Positions 8,207 to 16,356 of a stretch of 64,000 nt of DNA are shown piece by piece. The DNA lies in the NCBI GenBank assembly GCA_958295755.1, contig OY282367.1:1802022-1866021 (forward strand), read 5' to 3'. The stretch's first letter is position 1. Each line of letters opens with the position of its first letter. Origin of the DNA: an uncultured Acidimicrobiales bacterium (GTDB taxonomy: Bacteria; Actinomycetota; Acidimicrobiia; Acidimicrobiales; Hopanoidiivorantaceae). The notes below the pieces were generated by a model that saw only the letters and a program-made list of their open reading frames with translations, was not told the DNA's origin and ran no database searches. Both the position numbers and the translations under genes were made by a program.

Positions 8207-8977
8207 CTATCGGGGCACCAAACCGCCGTCGTAGTTGATAGTGCAACCTGTCATAAAGCTGGACGCTTCGGTTGCCATGAACAAGGCGAGGCCGATAATC
8301 TCATCAGGCACAGCTGCTCTACCTAGAAGCGACGCTGCTGCCATTGACTTCTGCCTATCTTCGGTTTGGGCACGAACCATGTCGGTGTCTATGGTGCCAG
8401 GTGCCATGCAATTCACTCTGATGCCGTGCGGGGCGAGGTCGGCAGCTAGCGAGCGAGTGTAGGAAATCAAACCTGCTTTGGCAGCTGCATATATGTGAGT
8501 GAATGCTGAAAAAAGATAGCCTCCCGCGCTTGAAACATTGATGACCGAGGCGTGTTTGCTCTCTTTGAGGTATGGCAGAGCTTCTTGAATGAGGAAGACA
8601 GGCCCGCGCAGGTTCACATCAAAAGATTTCTCCCACGCTTCAGGGGTGATTGAGCCGAAATCTTGAGCCAAGGCGTTGGCTGCGTTGTTCACGACTATGT
8701 CAATGCCGCCGTAGTGATCCACAGTGGCTTGGACGAGCTTTTGGATGTCGTCAAGGCTCCCCATATGACCGGGCACAGCGAAGGCGTCGCCTCCGTCAGC
8801 GGTGATTTCTTCTACTACTTTGTCGCACATATCGGCTTTGCGGCTAGAAATCACAACCTTGGCACCTTTAGCTGCGAAGCCGTGAGCAATGGAGCGACCT
8901 ATGCCTCGGCTTCCGCCTGTGATGATGGCTACACGCCCTTCAATGTCAAAAAGCTGGTCTACTTCTTCTGGTTTCAT
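8207..8977 (-). CDS. Short-chain dehydrogenase/reductase
   Basis: A 256-residue classical SDR. The cofactor motif TGGSRGIG is at residues 20-27, the NNAAN structural motif near residue 97, and the catalytic Ser (INVSSAGG) and Tyr-Lys (YAAAKAG) follow. The C-terminal GCTINYDGG stretch is typical of 3-oxoacyl-ACP-reductase-like SDRs. An Arg after the third cofactor strand (ISSRKAD) suggests NADP(H). A ribosome binding site AGGAGA lies 6-8 nt upstream of the ATG at 8977. The substrate is unknown. Confidence 0.87.
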   Translation of the reverse strand: MKPEEVDQLFDIEGRVAIITGGSRGIGRSIAHGFAAKGAKVVISSRKADMCDKVVEEITADGGDAFAVPGHMGSLDDIQKLVQATVDHYGGIDIVVNNAANALAQDFGSITPEAWEKSFDVNLRGPVFLIQEALPYLKESKHASVINVSSAGGYLFSAFTHIYAAAKAGLISYTRSLAADLAPHGIRVNCMAPGTIDTDMVRAQTEDRQKSMAAASLLGRAAVPDEIIGLALFMATEASSFMTGCTINYDGGLVPR

Positions 8978-9049
8978 AAAGGTATCTCCTTTTGGGGTGC
9001 TAGATTGCGGGTTAGGTTTTCTGTGCTTGAACTGCCCCTGCCATCTTAG

Positions 9050-9814
9050 TTAGAAGTTAAATGCTACGACCTCTCGTAACTGCTCCACAAGCCTCTCCAC
9101 TACACCAGCAAATAGCCTCTCCCCTTCTTCGGCGGTTGCGTGGGTCGGGTCGCCGATGTGCCCGTCGGGGCCGAAGTCGTTCGACAGCCAGCCGAAAGCC
9201 ACCGTTCCGCCGAATTTCACATGCTTGTTGTTGGCTAGGTGCTCAGGGATGCGTCTAGTAGCTTTGCCCATCTGCACGAGTTCGGGGCGGAGGTGAAGCA
9301 TCATTGAAGTCTCGTCGTGTCCGCCGTGGATGCCCATAGCCAGCTCGTGCTCGCCTGATGCTCCGCCTTGGTCGGGCGGCACAAACGGATGAACCAAGAA
9401 AGTCATCAACCCGTGCGCCAGTCGCACCTCTCGGCAAGCCACCCCTAACAACGCCGAATTGCCGCCGTGAGCATTCAGAAACACCAGCCGCTTAGCCGGG
9501 GTAGCCGCAACGCTGCGAGCTACATCGTCTACAACTGCCAGCATTGTCTCGACCGAAAGCCAGAGCGTGCCCGGCGACCACGCATGCTCGTTGGATTTCG
9601 TGATAGAAAGCGTAGGCAACAGCCAAATGTCCAACTCTTCCCCGCAAGCCTCCACAGCCGCCCGCGCAGTCTCTTCCGCTATCACAGAATCCACACTCAA
9701 CGGCAAATGCGGCCCATGCTGCTCCACCGCCCCCATAGGCCAAACCAGCACCGACCCTTCTCCCAACCTCTCGCCCACCTCCGGCCCCGTCAAGTTCTCC
9801 ACCAACCTTGGCAT
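9050..9814 (-). CDS. Creatininase-family metal-dependent amidohydrolase
   Basis: A 254-residue protein with the creatininase fold motifs: GAVEQHGPHLPLSVDS (Glu 31, His 33 and Asp 42 as likely metal ligands), NAHGGN near residue 115, and HGGHDETSM with the later Glu. The family includes creatininase, MftE of mycofactocin maturation and formamide hydrolases such as ArfB. No mycofactocin genes (mftA-mftD) are next to it, so MftE is not supported here. It is divergent from the amidohydrolase gene at 9836, with about 20 bp between the start codons. Confidence 0.83.
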   Translation of the reverse strand: MPRLVENLTGPEVGERLGEGSVLVWPMGAVEQHGPHLPLSVDSVIAEETARAAVEACGEELDIWLLPTLSITKSNEHAWSPGTLWLSVETMLAVVDDVARSVAATPAKRLVFLNAHGGNSALLGVACREVRLAHGLMTFLVHPFVPPDQGGASGEHELAMGIHGGHDETSMMLHLRPELVQMGKATRRIPEHLANNKHVKFGGTVAFGWLSNDFGPDGHIGDPTHATAEEGERLFAGVVERLVEQLREVVAFNF

Positions 9815-9835
9815 ATAGATACACTAGTGAAGCGT

Positions 9836-11164
9836 ATGGTTCTTGTGGTTGAGGGGGCTGAACTGGTTTGGACAGGGCAACAGGAATTGCTGGGGGGCGG
9901 GTTGGTTTGCGAAGAGGGAATTGTGTCGCAGGTGGTTGGGGCACAGACGCTGGCTAACGGAGATTGGTCGACGCTGGCTAACGGGGATTCGGGGCAGGAT
10001 TTGGAGAAACTTGACGCTTCGGGGTGTGTGGTGGTGCCGGGGTTGGTGAATGCACATCATCATCTCTTGCAGTCGGCGTTTCGCACGGCTCCGCACACTC
10101 GCCATGTTCCGATGCGAGAATGGCTAGCGGCTATGGGTGAGCTTTATTCACAAGCTCAGGTGGATCCGTCTCTTGTGGCAGCAGCTGCGGCTGTGGCTAT
10201 TGCCGAGGGTTTGCTGTGCGGCGTTACCACAGTGGCGGATCATCATCTCACCTGGCCAGCGGGTGCTGATGCTACCGAAATAGCCGATGCTGCTATTGCT
10301 ACAGCGAGCGATCTCGGTTGTCGCTTCGTGTTTGTGCGAGGGTGCTCTGGTGGCGATCCAGATGAGGTAGCCCAGTCGGTGGAAGATTTGGTGAGCCGAC
10401 ATGCTACCCACCCGATGCTCCAGATCGCTGTCGGCCCTGCTGGTGTGCACTCAGACGGCAAAGAGATGTTTGACGCTTTGGCTGAAGTCGCCGCGCGCCA
10501 CAATCTGCGTCGCCGCACTCAAGCCAACGAACAAATAGATGTGGAAATCGCACAAGAACGCTACGGTCGCCGACCGCTGGAGGTACTAGAAGAGTGGGGC
10601 TGGCTAGCTGAAGATGTGACTATCGCCCATCTCTGCGAGATCACCCCTGACGAAATCAACCGCCTGGCCCGTAGCGGCATCTCAGCAACACACGCCCCAG
10701 GTTGTGACCTCCCAATGGGTTGGGGTCTCACTGAAGTTGGGTTGCTCCTAGACGAAGACATCCAAGTCGGTCTCGGCACCAGTGGTGGCGGTAGCAACGA
10801 TGCTGGACACTTGCTAGCCGATGCTCGCTTAGCCATGCAAGTAAGTGGTCTCGCCAGCCGCCCTCTCACAAGTCGAGAAGTGCTGACTATGACAACAGCA
10901 GGCTCGGCAGCAGGTTTGGGTAGAAGCGAACTAGGGCACCTAGAATCAGGGGCAGTCGCCGATTTCTGCTGCTACGACATCAGCGATGTCTACGATGCGG
11001 GCGTGGCCGACCCGCTGGCAGGGCTACTCTGGGCCAACCCCGGTCGCAAACCTCGCCATGTGGTCGTGAACGGCAAGGTAGTAGTGCGAGATTATGAACT
11101 TCTCACCGCTGATCCCTACCGACTAGCTCAAGAGTTGAAGACGGAGATCCAAAAATCCAACTAG
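9836..11164 (+). CDS. Amidohydrolase-superfamily protein (8-oxoguanine deaminase/TrzN-like) with altered metal ligands
   Basis: A 442-residue protein of the aminohydrolase branch (cytosine/8-oxoguanine/triazine deaminases). The fold and motifs are clear: GLVNAHHHLLQ with the first metal-binding HxH, GVTTVADHH, IAHLCEIT and the C-terminal LESGAVADF. Two expected ligands are changed. The His of HxxxE after strand 5 reads Gln (codon CAA in RRTQANE), and the Asp after strand 8 (GxDGSASND in relatives) reads Ser in GTSGGGSND. It may be inactive, metal-free or of changed chemistry. The reading frame extends to 9467, but that part overlaps the divergent creatininase gene and is not protein-like. GTG at 9827 is an alternative start. 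A 24-bp duplication (9946-9989) encodes a repeated LANGD. Confidence 0.78.
   Translation: MVLVVEGAELVWTGQQELLGGGLVCEEGIVSQVVGAQTLANGDWSTLANGDSGQDLEKLDASGCVVVPGLVNAHHHLLQSAFRTAPHTRHVPMREWLAAMGELYSQAQVDPSLVAAAAAVAIAEGLLCGVTTVADHHLTWPAGADATEIADAAIATASDLGCRFVFVRGCSGGDPDEVAQSVEDLVSRHATHPMLQIAVGPAGVHSDGKEMFDALAEVAARHNLRRRTQANEQIDVEIAQERYGRRPLEVLEEWGWLAEDVTIAHLCEITPDEINRLARSGISATHAPGCDLPMGWGLTEVGLLLDEDIQVGLGTSGGGSNDAGHLLADARLAMQVSGLASRPLTSREVLTMTTAGSAAGLGRSELGHLESGAVADFCCYDISDVYDAGVADPLAGLLWANPGRKPRHVVVNGKVVVRDYELLTADPYRLAQELKTEIQKSN
9946..9989 (+). repeat. 24-bp tandem duplication in the amidohydrolase gene
   Basis: A 20-bp unit at 9946-9965 recurs at 9970-9989 with one mismatch. It falls in a surface loop before the HxH motif. 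Confidence 0.85.
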
Positions 11165-11175
11165 CTTATAAGTCA

Positions 11176-12240
11176 GTGGCACTTCAAGATCTTCCTGTCG
11201 GTTTGACTTATGACGATGTGCTGTTGGTGCCGCGTCGCTCTACTGTCCGCTCTCGCAGTCTCGCCAATCTCAACTGCCAACTCAGCCGCAACCTCACTTT
11301 GGACATACCCGTGGTGGCTGCCAATATGGACACAGTCTGTGAAGCACCTATGGCTATCACGCTCGCTCAACTCGGCGGCATCGGCATCATCCATCGCTTC
11401 TTGCCTGTGCATGTGCACGCACAAGAAATAGAAAAAGTCAAAGTAGCCGATGCCACTCTGTTGGTGGGCGCAGCCGTTGGCGCAGACGATGAAGACCGCA
11501 AGCTGAGAGCCAAAGAATGCGTGGTGGCAGGCGCAGATGTTCTGGTATTCGACATAGCTCACGGTCATTCCGACCACGCCATAGCCGCCATCAGCGAACT
11601 GAAAACCGACTTTCCAGAAGTGGAAATCATAGCTGGCAATGTCGCCACCGCTCAAGGTGCCATAGACCTCGTAGAGGCAGGCGCGGACGCCATCAAGGTG
11701 GGTGTAGGGCCGGGTGGTGTCTGCACTACTCGTCTGGTGGCGGGCGTGGGTGTGCCGCAGCTAACCGCTGTAGTGGATGTAGTAGAAGCAGATATAGGTG
11801 TGCCTGTTATGGCAGACGGCGGCATTCGCAACGCAGGCGATATAGCCAAAGCCTTAGCAGCAGGTGCCGACACGGTAATGATTGGTAGCCTCTTCGCAGG
11901 CACCAAAGAAAGCCCTGGCGAAGTGGAGTCCACTACCAATGGTTTGATGAAACGAGTACGCGGCATGGCATCCTATGAAGCATCAGTTATGCGAGCCGAA
12001 CGCCACGGCGAAGAGTTTGATGAAGAATACTTTGAGCATCGATCCCCCGAAGGAGTAGAGAGACGAGTGCCCTACCGAGGCGAAGTCTCCAAGCTGGTAA
12101 ACCAGCTAATGGGTGGCCTCAAAAGCTCCATGAGCTACCTAGACGCCGACAACTTCACCACCTTCAGAGAAAACGCCTCTTTCATCCGAGTAACTCCCGC
12201 CGGTCTAAGAGAAAGCTACCCTCACGCTAACGAGTTCTGA
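11176..12240 (+). CDS. GuaB-family protein (IMP dehydrogenase/GMP reductase) without CBS domains
   Basis: A 354-residue TIM-barrel protein that begins in the IMPDH manner ([14 protein letters not shown]) and keeps the catalytic-Cys loop [11 protein letters not shown] and the NAD/IMP-site stretch [22 protein letters not shown]. The two CBS domains of IMPDH (about 120 residues) are absent, giving the length of a GMP reductase. The C-terminal part ([37 protein letters not shown]) is closer to IMPDH. The Arg of the catalytic Arg-Tyr dyad is not evident: EEYF stands where DRYF is usual. IMPDH makes XMP from IMP; GMP reductase runs GMP to IMP. The sequence does not settle which applies. The GTG start is 11 nt after the amidohydrolase stop, so the two are probably one transcript linking purine salvage steps. 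Confidence 0.8.
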   Translation: MALQDLPVGLTYDDVLLVPRRSTVRSRSLANLNCQLSRNLTLDIPVVAANMDTVCEAPMAITLAQLGGIGIIHRFLPVHVHAQEIEKVKVADATLLVGAAVGADDEDRKLRAKECVVAGADVLVFDIAHGHSDHAIAAISELKTDFPEVEIIAGNVATAQGAIDLVEAGADAIKVGVGPGGVCTTRLVAGVGVPQLTAVVDVVEADIGVPVMADGGIRNAGDIAKALAAGADTVMIGSLFAGTKESPGEVESTTNGLMKRVRGMASYEASVMRAERHGEEFDEEYFEHRSPEGVERRVPYRGEVSKLVNQLMGGLKSSMSYLDADNFTTFRENASFIRVTPAGLRESYPHANEF

Positions 12241-12314
12241 AAACGCTTATAGAGAGAACTCCGGGCGCATAGGTCAGTGGGGGCTTAGGTCAGTGGGCTA
12301 GTTCAGTGGGCGAC

Positions 12315-12344
12315 TTGATAACTCAGCTAGCAATGTATTATTAT
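12315..12344 (+). promoter_or_regulatory. Promoter for the RCC1-repeat gene, leaderless type
   Basis: TTGATA (12315-12320), 18 bp, TATTAT (12339-12344). Only 8 nt separate the -10 from the ATG at 12353, so transcription would begin at or next to the start codon. No ribosome binding site is seen. Confidence 0.6.
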
Positions 12345-12352
12345 TTAATTGT

Positions 12353-13690
12353 ATGGTAGTTGCAGGTAGAGGTGTTACGAGGTGGGGTTTTTGTGTTTTG
12401 GTTGTTGCTGGGTTGCTGGGGGCGAGTTGTTTTGGAGGCTCTGATAGCACGCAGCCTACCTCGCTACCTGAAACAACACTCTCATCTATCACATCAGCTT
12501 TGCCGAGCACGACTGCTCCACCTCAAACCACGCCAGCCCCAACAACCACACCACCGATAACCGCGCCGGCGGTAACTGCTGCAACTGTGCAATCAGCCGC
12601 GCCACCAACAACCGCTACCACGCTACCACCTCCTCTGCTAGACAACATAGCTGTTGCTACTGGTGCGTATCATGCTTGCTCACTTCATACAGACGGGACT
12701 GTTTCATGTTGGGGACGCAATTATCTTGGCCAGCTCGGAAATGGCTCCAATGAAGAGCCTTTAGAGGTCGTGAAAGTCATTGGCATTAGAGATGCCATAG
12801 CAATCGATTCATATTGGGATCATACTTGTGCTGTTCACGAAACTGGTAGGGTGTCTTGCTGGGGAGAAAATGATTTTGGGCAACTGGGCAATGGTACAAG
12901 AAGTGCTAGTAATCGACCTGTGACAGTTGATGGGATTGATGATGCTATTGAGATTGCTATCGGAGGGTCATTTTCCTGTGCGCTTCATACAGACGGGACT
13001 GTTTCATGTTGGGGAGTGGGAAGATTAGGAACACTGGGCAACGGAACAATCGGTCAAGAAAACTTTGCTTCAACACCTGTAAAAGTAGCAAGCATCTCAG
13101 ATGCCATCGCTATCACTGCAGGAGCATCACATGCATGCGCGCTACGAGAAAATGGCTCCATACTATGTTGGGGATCAAACAGGACTGGCAGATTGGGAGA
13201 CGGTACGATGGTTGATTCTTCTTTGCCGGTTGAAGTCAAGGGAATCAGTGACGCTATAGCTATATCGGCAGCCGGAGACTATACCTGTGCTTTGCATGCT
13301 GACAGGTCTGTATCTTGTTGGGGAACAGATGTGATGGGGAATCTAGCCACAGATGAAATTATTTTATCTTCGATTCCCAATCGCCTCAAAGACATAAGCG
13401 AAGTTAGAAGTATGGCATCTGCTACTTCATTCTTATGTCTGTTCAAACAAAACAGTAGAGAAATAGTATGTTTGGGTGCCGATCATTACGGTAATCTGGG
13501 TTCAAGGAGTGAGAAGCCGTCAGTCCATAAACTACGAAGCGATAAGGAAATTATATTCCTGGGTCTGCATTTTTTTCAGATTTGTGCAGTTTATGCAGAC
13601 ACGACCATCTATTGTTGGGGACCAGAGTACGAAGATAAGAACTATGTTTTCAAAGACTTTTCCACCAGATACATAATAGCTCCTGGGTGA
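12353..13690 (+). CDS. RCC1-repeat lipoprotein
   Basis: A 445-residue surface lipoprotein. An Arg-containing n-region and a hydrophobic stretch end in the lipobox LGASC (Cys about 27). A Thr/Pro-rich linker (about 30-100) follows, then about seven RCC1-type blades built on the pattern HACSLHTDGTVSCWGRN-x-GQLGNG. RCC1 repeats form a beta propeller. In bacteria such secreted proteins are usually of unknown function and are thought to bind proteins or glycans. Each blade keeps a Cys before SLHxDG and another in SCWG, which may pair. The last blades are degenerate. The gene is AT-richer than its neighbours, like the LRR genes that follow. The leaderless promoter supports the ATG at 12353. Confidence 0.82.
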   Translation: MVVAGRGVTRWGFCVLVVAGLLGASCFGGSDSTQPTSLPETTLSSITSALPSTTAPPQTTPAPTTTPPITAPAVTAATVQSAAPPTTATTLPPPLLDNIAVATGAYHACSLHTDGTVSCWGRNYLGQLGNGSNEEPLEVVKVIGIRDAIAIDSYWDHTCAVHETGRVSCWGENDFGQLGNGTRSASNRPVTVDGIDDAIEIAIGGSFSCALHTDGTVSCWGVGRLGTLGNGTIGQENFASTPVKVASISDAIAITAGASHACALRENGSILCWGSNRTGRLGDGTMVDSSLPVEVKGISDAIAISAAGDYTCALHADRSVSCWGTDVMGNLATDEIILSSIPNRLKDISEVRSMASATSFLCLFKQNSREIVCLGADHYGNLGSRSEKPSVHKLRSDKEIIFLGLHFFQICAVYADTTIYCWGPEYEDKNYVFKDFSTRYIIAPG

Positions 13691-13711
13691 AAAATAGCGT
13701 CTTCTTCATTC

Positions 13712-14284
13712 TCAGCAATACTGCCTAATATAAGGTTGCGGATTGACATGGTTGAGGAGTGATCTATAACGAAACCCAAAATGAAGATGAGGAGGAGTAT
13801 CTTTGGCATTCCCTGTGTTGCTCACTGTTCCTACTTTTTCCCCCACTTCAACTCGTTTTTTTACAGAATCTTTCATAGGATAATTAGGGTCTTTTAAATT
13901 TGAGTCATCATGTTGCGCTAAATGTGCATAATAGTAGACATTGCCACTGTCAGCTCTAAGAAGGACATAAAATCCAGCTACTGTCCCATATGCATACTCT
14001 GCTTGGCCACCTTCAACAGCTACCACAGGTGTGGGTGGATCAGCAAACATATCGTGTCCAGCATGCCATCCTCCACTATCGCGCGGTGCTCCCCAATCCG
14101 GACTGGCAGCATAGCTATAACCGCTCACTGGGCATTTCAAATCTGGGATCGGTTTCGTCGCTTGGGCTGTTGCTGGCGTAGCAACAGCAGAGAACAGCGA
14201 TATGACGGCGACAGCTACTAGCAGGATTGATATAGAAAACCTTGCTGGCAAAACTCTCAGATTCCTGTTGGGATCTGCGACCAT
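13712..14284 (-). CDS. Secreted M23-family metallopeptidase (LytM domain)
   Basis: About 190 residues. A signal peptide (LLVAVAVISLFSAVATPATAQA) is followed by an M23 zinc peptidase domain with HAGHD (His and Asp ligands) and the HLHFG motif (HxH). Such enzymes cut cell-wall peptide cross-links or act in cell separation. The start is placed at the ATG at 14284, directly before a normal n-region. The reading frame continues up to 14386, but the extra 34 residues would put an unlikely basic stretch ahead of the signal peptide. The last base is 22 bp from the stop of the convergent RCC1 gene. Confidence 0.83.
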   Translation of the reverse strand: MVADPNRNLRVLPARFSISILLVAVAVISLFSAVATPATAQATKPIPDLKCPVSGYSYAASPDWGAPRDSGGWHAGHDMFADPPTPVVAVEGGQAEYAYGTVAGFYVLLRADSGNVYYYAHLAQHDDSNLKDPNYPMKDSVKKRVEVGEKVGTVSNTGNAKDTPPHLHFGFRYRSLLNHVNPQPYIRQYC

Positions 14285-14409
14285 CCTGTTGCTGTGCTTC
14301 CGTATAATATCAAGAGCATGCTTTGGATCATGCTGGTATCGGCGTCTCATACCTGAGATCATAGCACAGTGCCTTGCTATATGCAAGTCAAGCCGTTGTG
14401 GAGGTTGGC

Positions 14410-14438
14410 TTGACAGTACGATTTGTTTATGCTACTAT
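14410..14438 (+). promoter_or_regulatory. Strong sigma70-type promoter, leaderless, for the first LRR gene
   Basis: TTGACA (14410-14415), 17 bp, TACTAT (14433-14438). The ATG at 14446 is 7 nt after the -10, so the transcript should start at the start codon. This also argues against the longer reading frame from TTG 14374. Confidence 0.72.
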
Positions 14439-14445
14439 TTTGTTC

Positions 14446-16338
14446 ATGGCCACTCTGGGCGAAGTTGGAATCCGACAACGCTTTGCCGCGGGTGTGTTTT
14501 TGCTTGCCGTTTTCGTTGTTGGGCTGTCTCTTGCCTCTGCTGGCGCAGTGGTTGGGCAAGAGACGGTAAGGAATGATCTTGATGCTGAGGGCTGCTCTAG
14601 TGGCACCTTTGTGGCCGACCCGCAGAACAATCCTGATCTAGTCGCGGACTGCAGGACACTTGTGGGTCTGAGGAACTATTGGGTCAATCATCCTGACAAT
14701 GTTGATCTTTATGGACATCATCCAATTTTTACTTGGGGCGGGGGGAAAGACATATCAGACTGGGATGGCATTGATGTTCGTGATGGCAAATTGGTTTCTC
14801 TGGGGCTTTATTGCGACTACAGTGAGCTTACTGCAACTTTTGATTGTGATTACAAGGGAGAAGCTGAGCGTCTGACATGGATTATACCTCCTGAGGTTGG
14901 CAATTTCAAAAATATAGAAAGATTGAGTTTGTTTAATCTCTCAGGACCATTGCCTATTGAAATGTTTGGATTGACTTCACTGAAAGAACTTGAGATACAT
15001 GGCACAGCTCCTGGTGTGCCCATCCCAAAGGAAATAGGCCAACTTGTCAATTTGGAAATATTGTCTCTTAACGGAACTATATTTTCCTCTAGTATTCCCC
15101 CAGAGATAGGTAACTTGACTAAACTTAACTTTTTGTACATTGTTGGTACAGAGATAAGTGGAGAAATTCCTGCCAGTATAGGAAACCTTACTAGACTTGG
15201 TTATTTATATCTGAATGATAATTTGCTTAGTGGCTCAATTCCATCTGAGATAGGAAATTTAATTCATTTGAATGATTTGCATCTATATAATAATAGATTG
15301 AGTGGCTCTATTCCTGCGGAGATAGGAAAATTAACTAAACTTAGAGTTCTTTTCCTTCATAATAACGATCTTGAAGGTTTTATTCCTCCAGAAATTGGAA
15401 AACTAGTCAGAGTCGAATTGATTGATTTAAGTTACAATAACTTAGATGGCTTGATTCCAAAAGAATTTGGCAATCTAAATGAACTTGGTTCACTCTATCT
15501 TGATAGTAATCGTTTGAGTGGATCTATTCCAAAGGAACTATCACAGATATCCAAACTCAATGGGCTTGATCTCGAGAATAATAGGCTTAGCGGAATTATA
15601 CCGAAAGAACTGGGAGATTTGCCTATGCTGTCTGGTTTTTATTTTTGTGGTAATGATATTGAGGGACCTGTACCTGAGAAACTTCGCCAAATTTGGGAAC
15701 CTGGATCAGTCACTTTGAGCGGGGACACCGCACCTGTGGTGGATCCTGATACGGGGAGTTTCTTCTGTCCTGATACATGGAGGGTAACTTCTGCTACCAA
15801 GACGGCTAGCACTAATTCTGAGATAGTAGCTACTTTGAACCGTCCGATGTGGTCATGGAACGCAGAAAACCAGATTTGGTCAAGCCTAGATTCTGATAGA
15901 GTGTCTTTATCTGAAGGCACAGCCATTGCTTACCGCGCCCCATCTATTGATGAACGAACACTTCAGCCTCTGGGTCTCAGCACCACAGACAAAGACATCA
16001 CCCTGACCTTACACAACGGCTGGAACATCTTATCCGCACCCCAAAGTCTTAGACGCCCACCTAGATACGAAGGTACTTTATACACTCATCACTCCCTAAC
16101 TAACTGCGATGATACACCCCAAGGGATAATAGCAATAATACGCTACAACAACAGATCTGGCCATTCAATAGAAATGCCATGTCACCCAGAACGAAAAACA
16201 CAGCTAGCCGCAGCAGGATACTCACCCCTTAACCAGATAGAAAAAGGAGACTTCGTCTACATCTACTTTCGCTCTGTGCTACCAGTCAACATCAATTGGG
16301 ACCCCGGCAACCAAACCTTCTGGCCAGACAACAGCTAA
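14446..16338 (+). CDS. Secreted leucine-rich-repeat protein (plant-like LRR consensus)
   Basis: A 630-residue exported protein. A signal peptide or anchor (AAGVFLLAVFVVGLSLASAGAVV) is followed by an N-terminal cap with Cys and the DCRTLVGLRNYW motif that is shared with the next gene. About twelve 24-residue LRRs follow, with the consensus LxxLxxLxLxxNxLSGSIPxEIG. This is the plant-specific LRR class, seen in bacteria mostly in host-associated or surface proteins. The last 190 residues are a separate domain with WNAENQIWSSL and HNGWNILSAP, which I do not recognise. LRRs usually mediate protein binding. No LPxTG-type sorting signal is visible at the end. The start is set by the promoter 7 nt upstream. 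Confidence 0.83.
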   Translation: MATLGEVGIRQRFAAGVFLLAVFVVGLSLASAGAVVGQETVRNDLDAEGCSSGTFVADPQNNPDLVADCRTLVGLRNYWVNHPDNVDLYGHHPIFTWGGGKDISDWDGIDVRDGKLVSLGLYCDYSELTATFDCDYKGEAERLTWIIPPEVGNFKNIERLSLFNLSGPLPIEMFGLTSLKELEIHGTAPGVPIPKEIGQLVNLEILSLNGTIFSSSIPPEIGNLTKLNFLYIVGTEISGEIPASIGNLTRLGYLYLNDNLLSGSIPSEIGNLIHLNDLHLYNNRLSGSIPAEIGKLTKLRVLFLHNNDLEGFIPPEIGKLVRVELIDLSYNNLDGLIPKEFGNLNELGSLYLDSNRLSGSIPKELSQISKLNGLDLENNRLSGIIPKELGDLPMLSGFYFCGNDIEGPVPEKLRQIWEPGSVTLSGDTAPVVDPDTGSFFCPDTWRVTSATKTASTNSEIVATLNRPMWSWNAENQIWSSLDSDRVSLSEGTAIAYRAPSIDERTLQPLGLSTTDKDITLTLHNGWNILSAPQSLRRPPRYEGTLYTHHSLTNCDDTPQGIIAIIRYNNRSGHSIEMPCHPERKTQLAAAGYSPLNQIEKGDFVYIYFRSVLPVNINWDPGNQTFWPDNS

Positions 16339-16356
16339 CACACTTAGGAGTTTCAG

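Noticed and set aside
9467..9835. N-terminal extension of the amidohydrolase frame
   Set aside because: It overlaps the divergent creatininase gene and is Arg/His/Gln-rich nonsense; homology begins at 9836.
14374..14445. Upstream TTG start for the first LRR protein
   Set aside because: A strong promoter (TTGACA-17-TACTAT) lies inside this stretch, and the signal peptide begins after ATG 14446.
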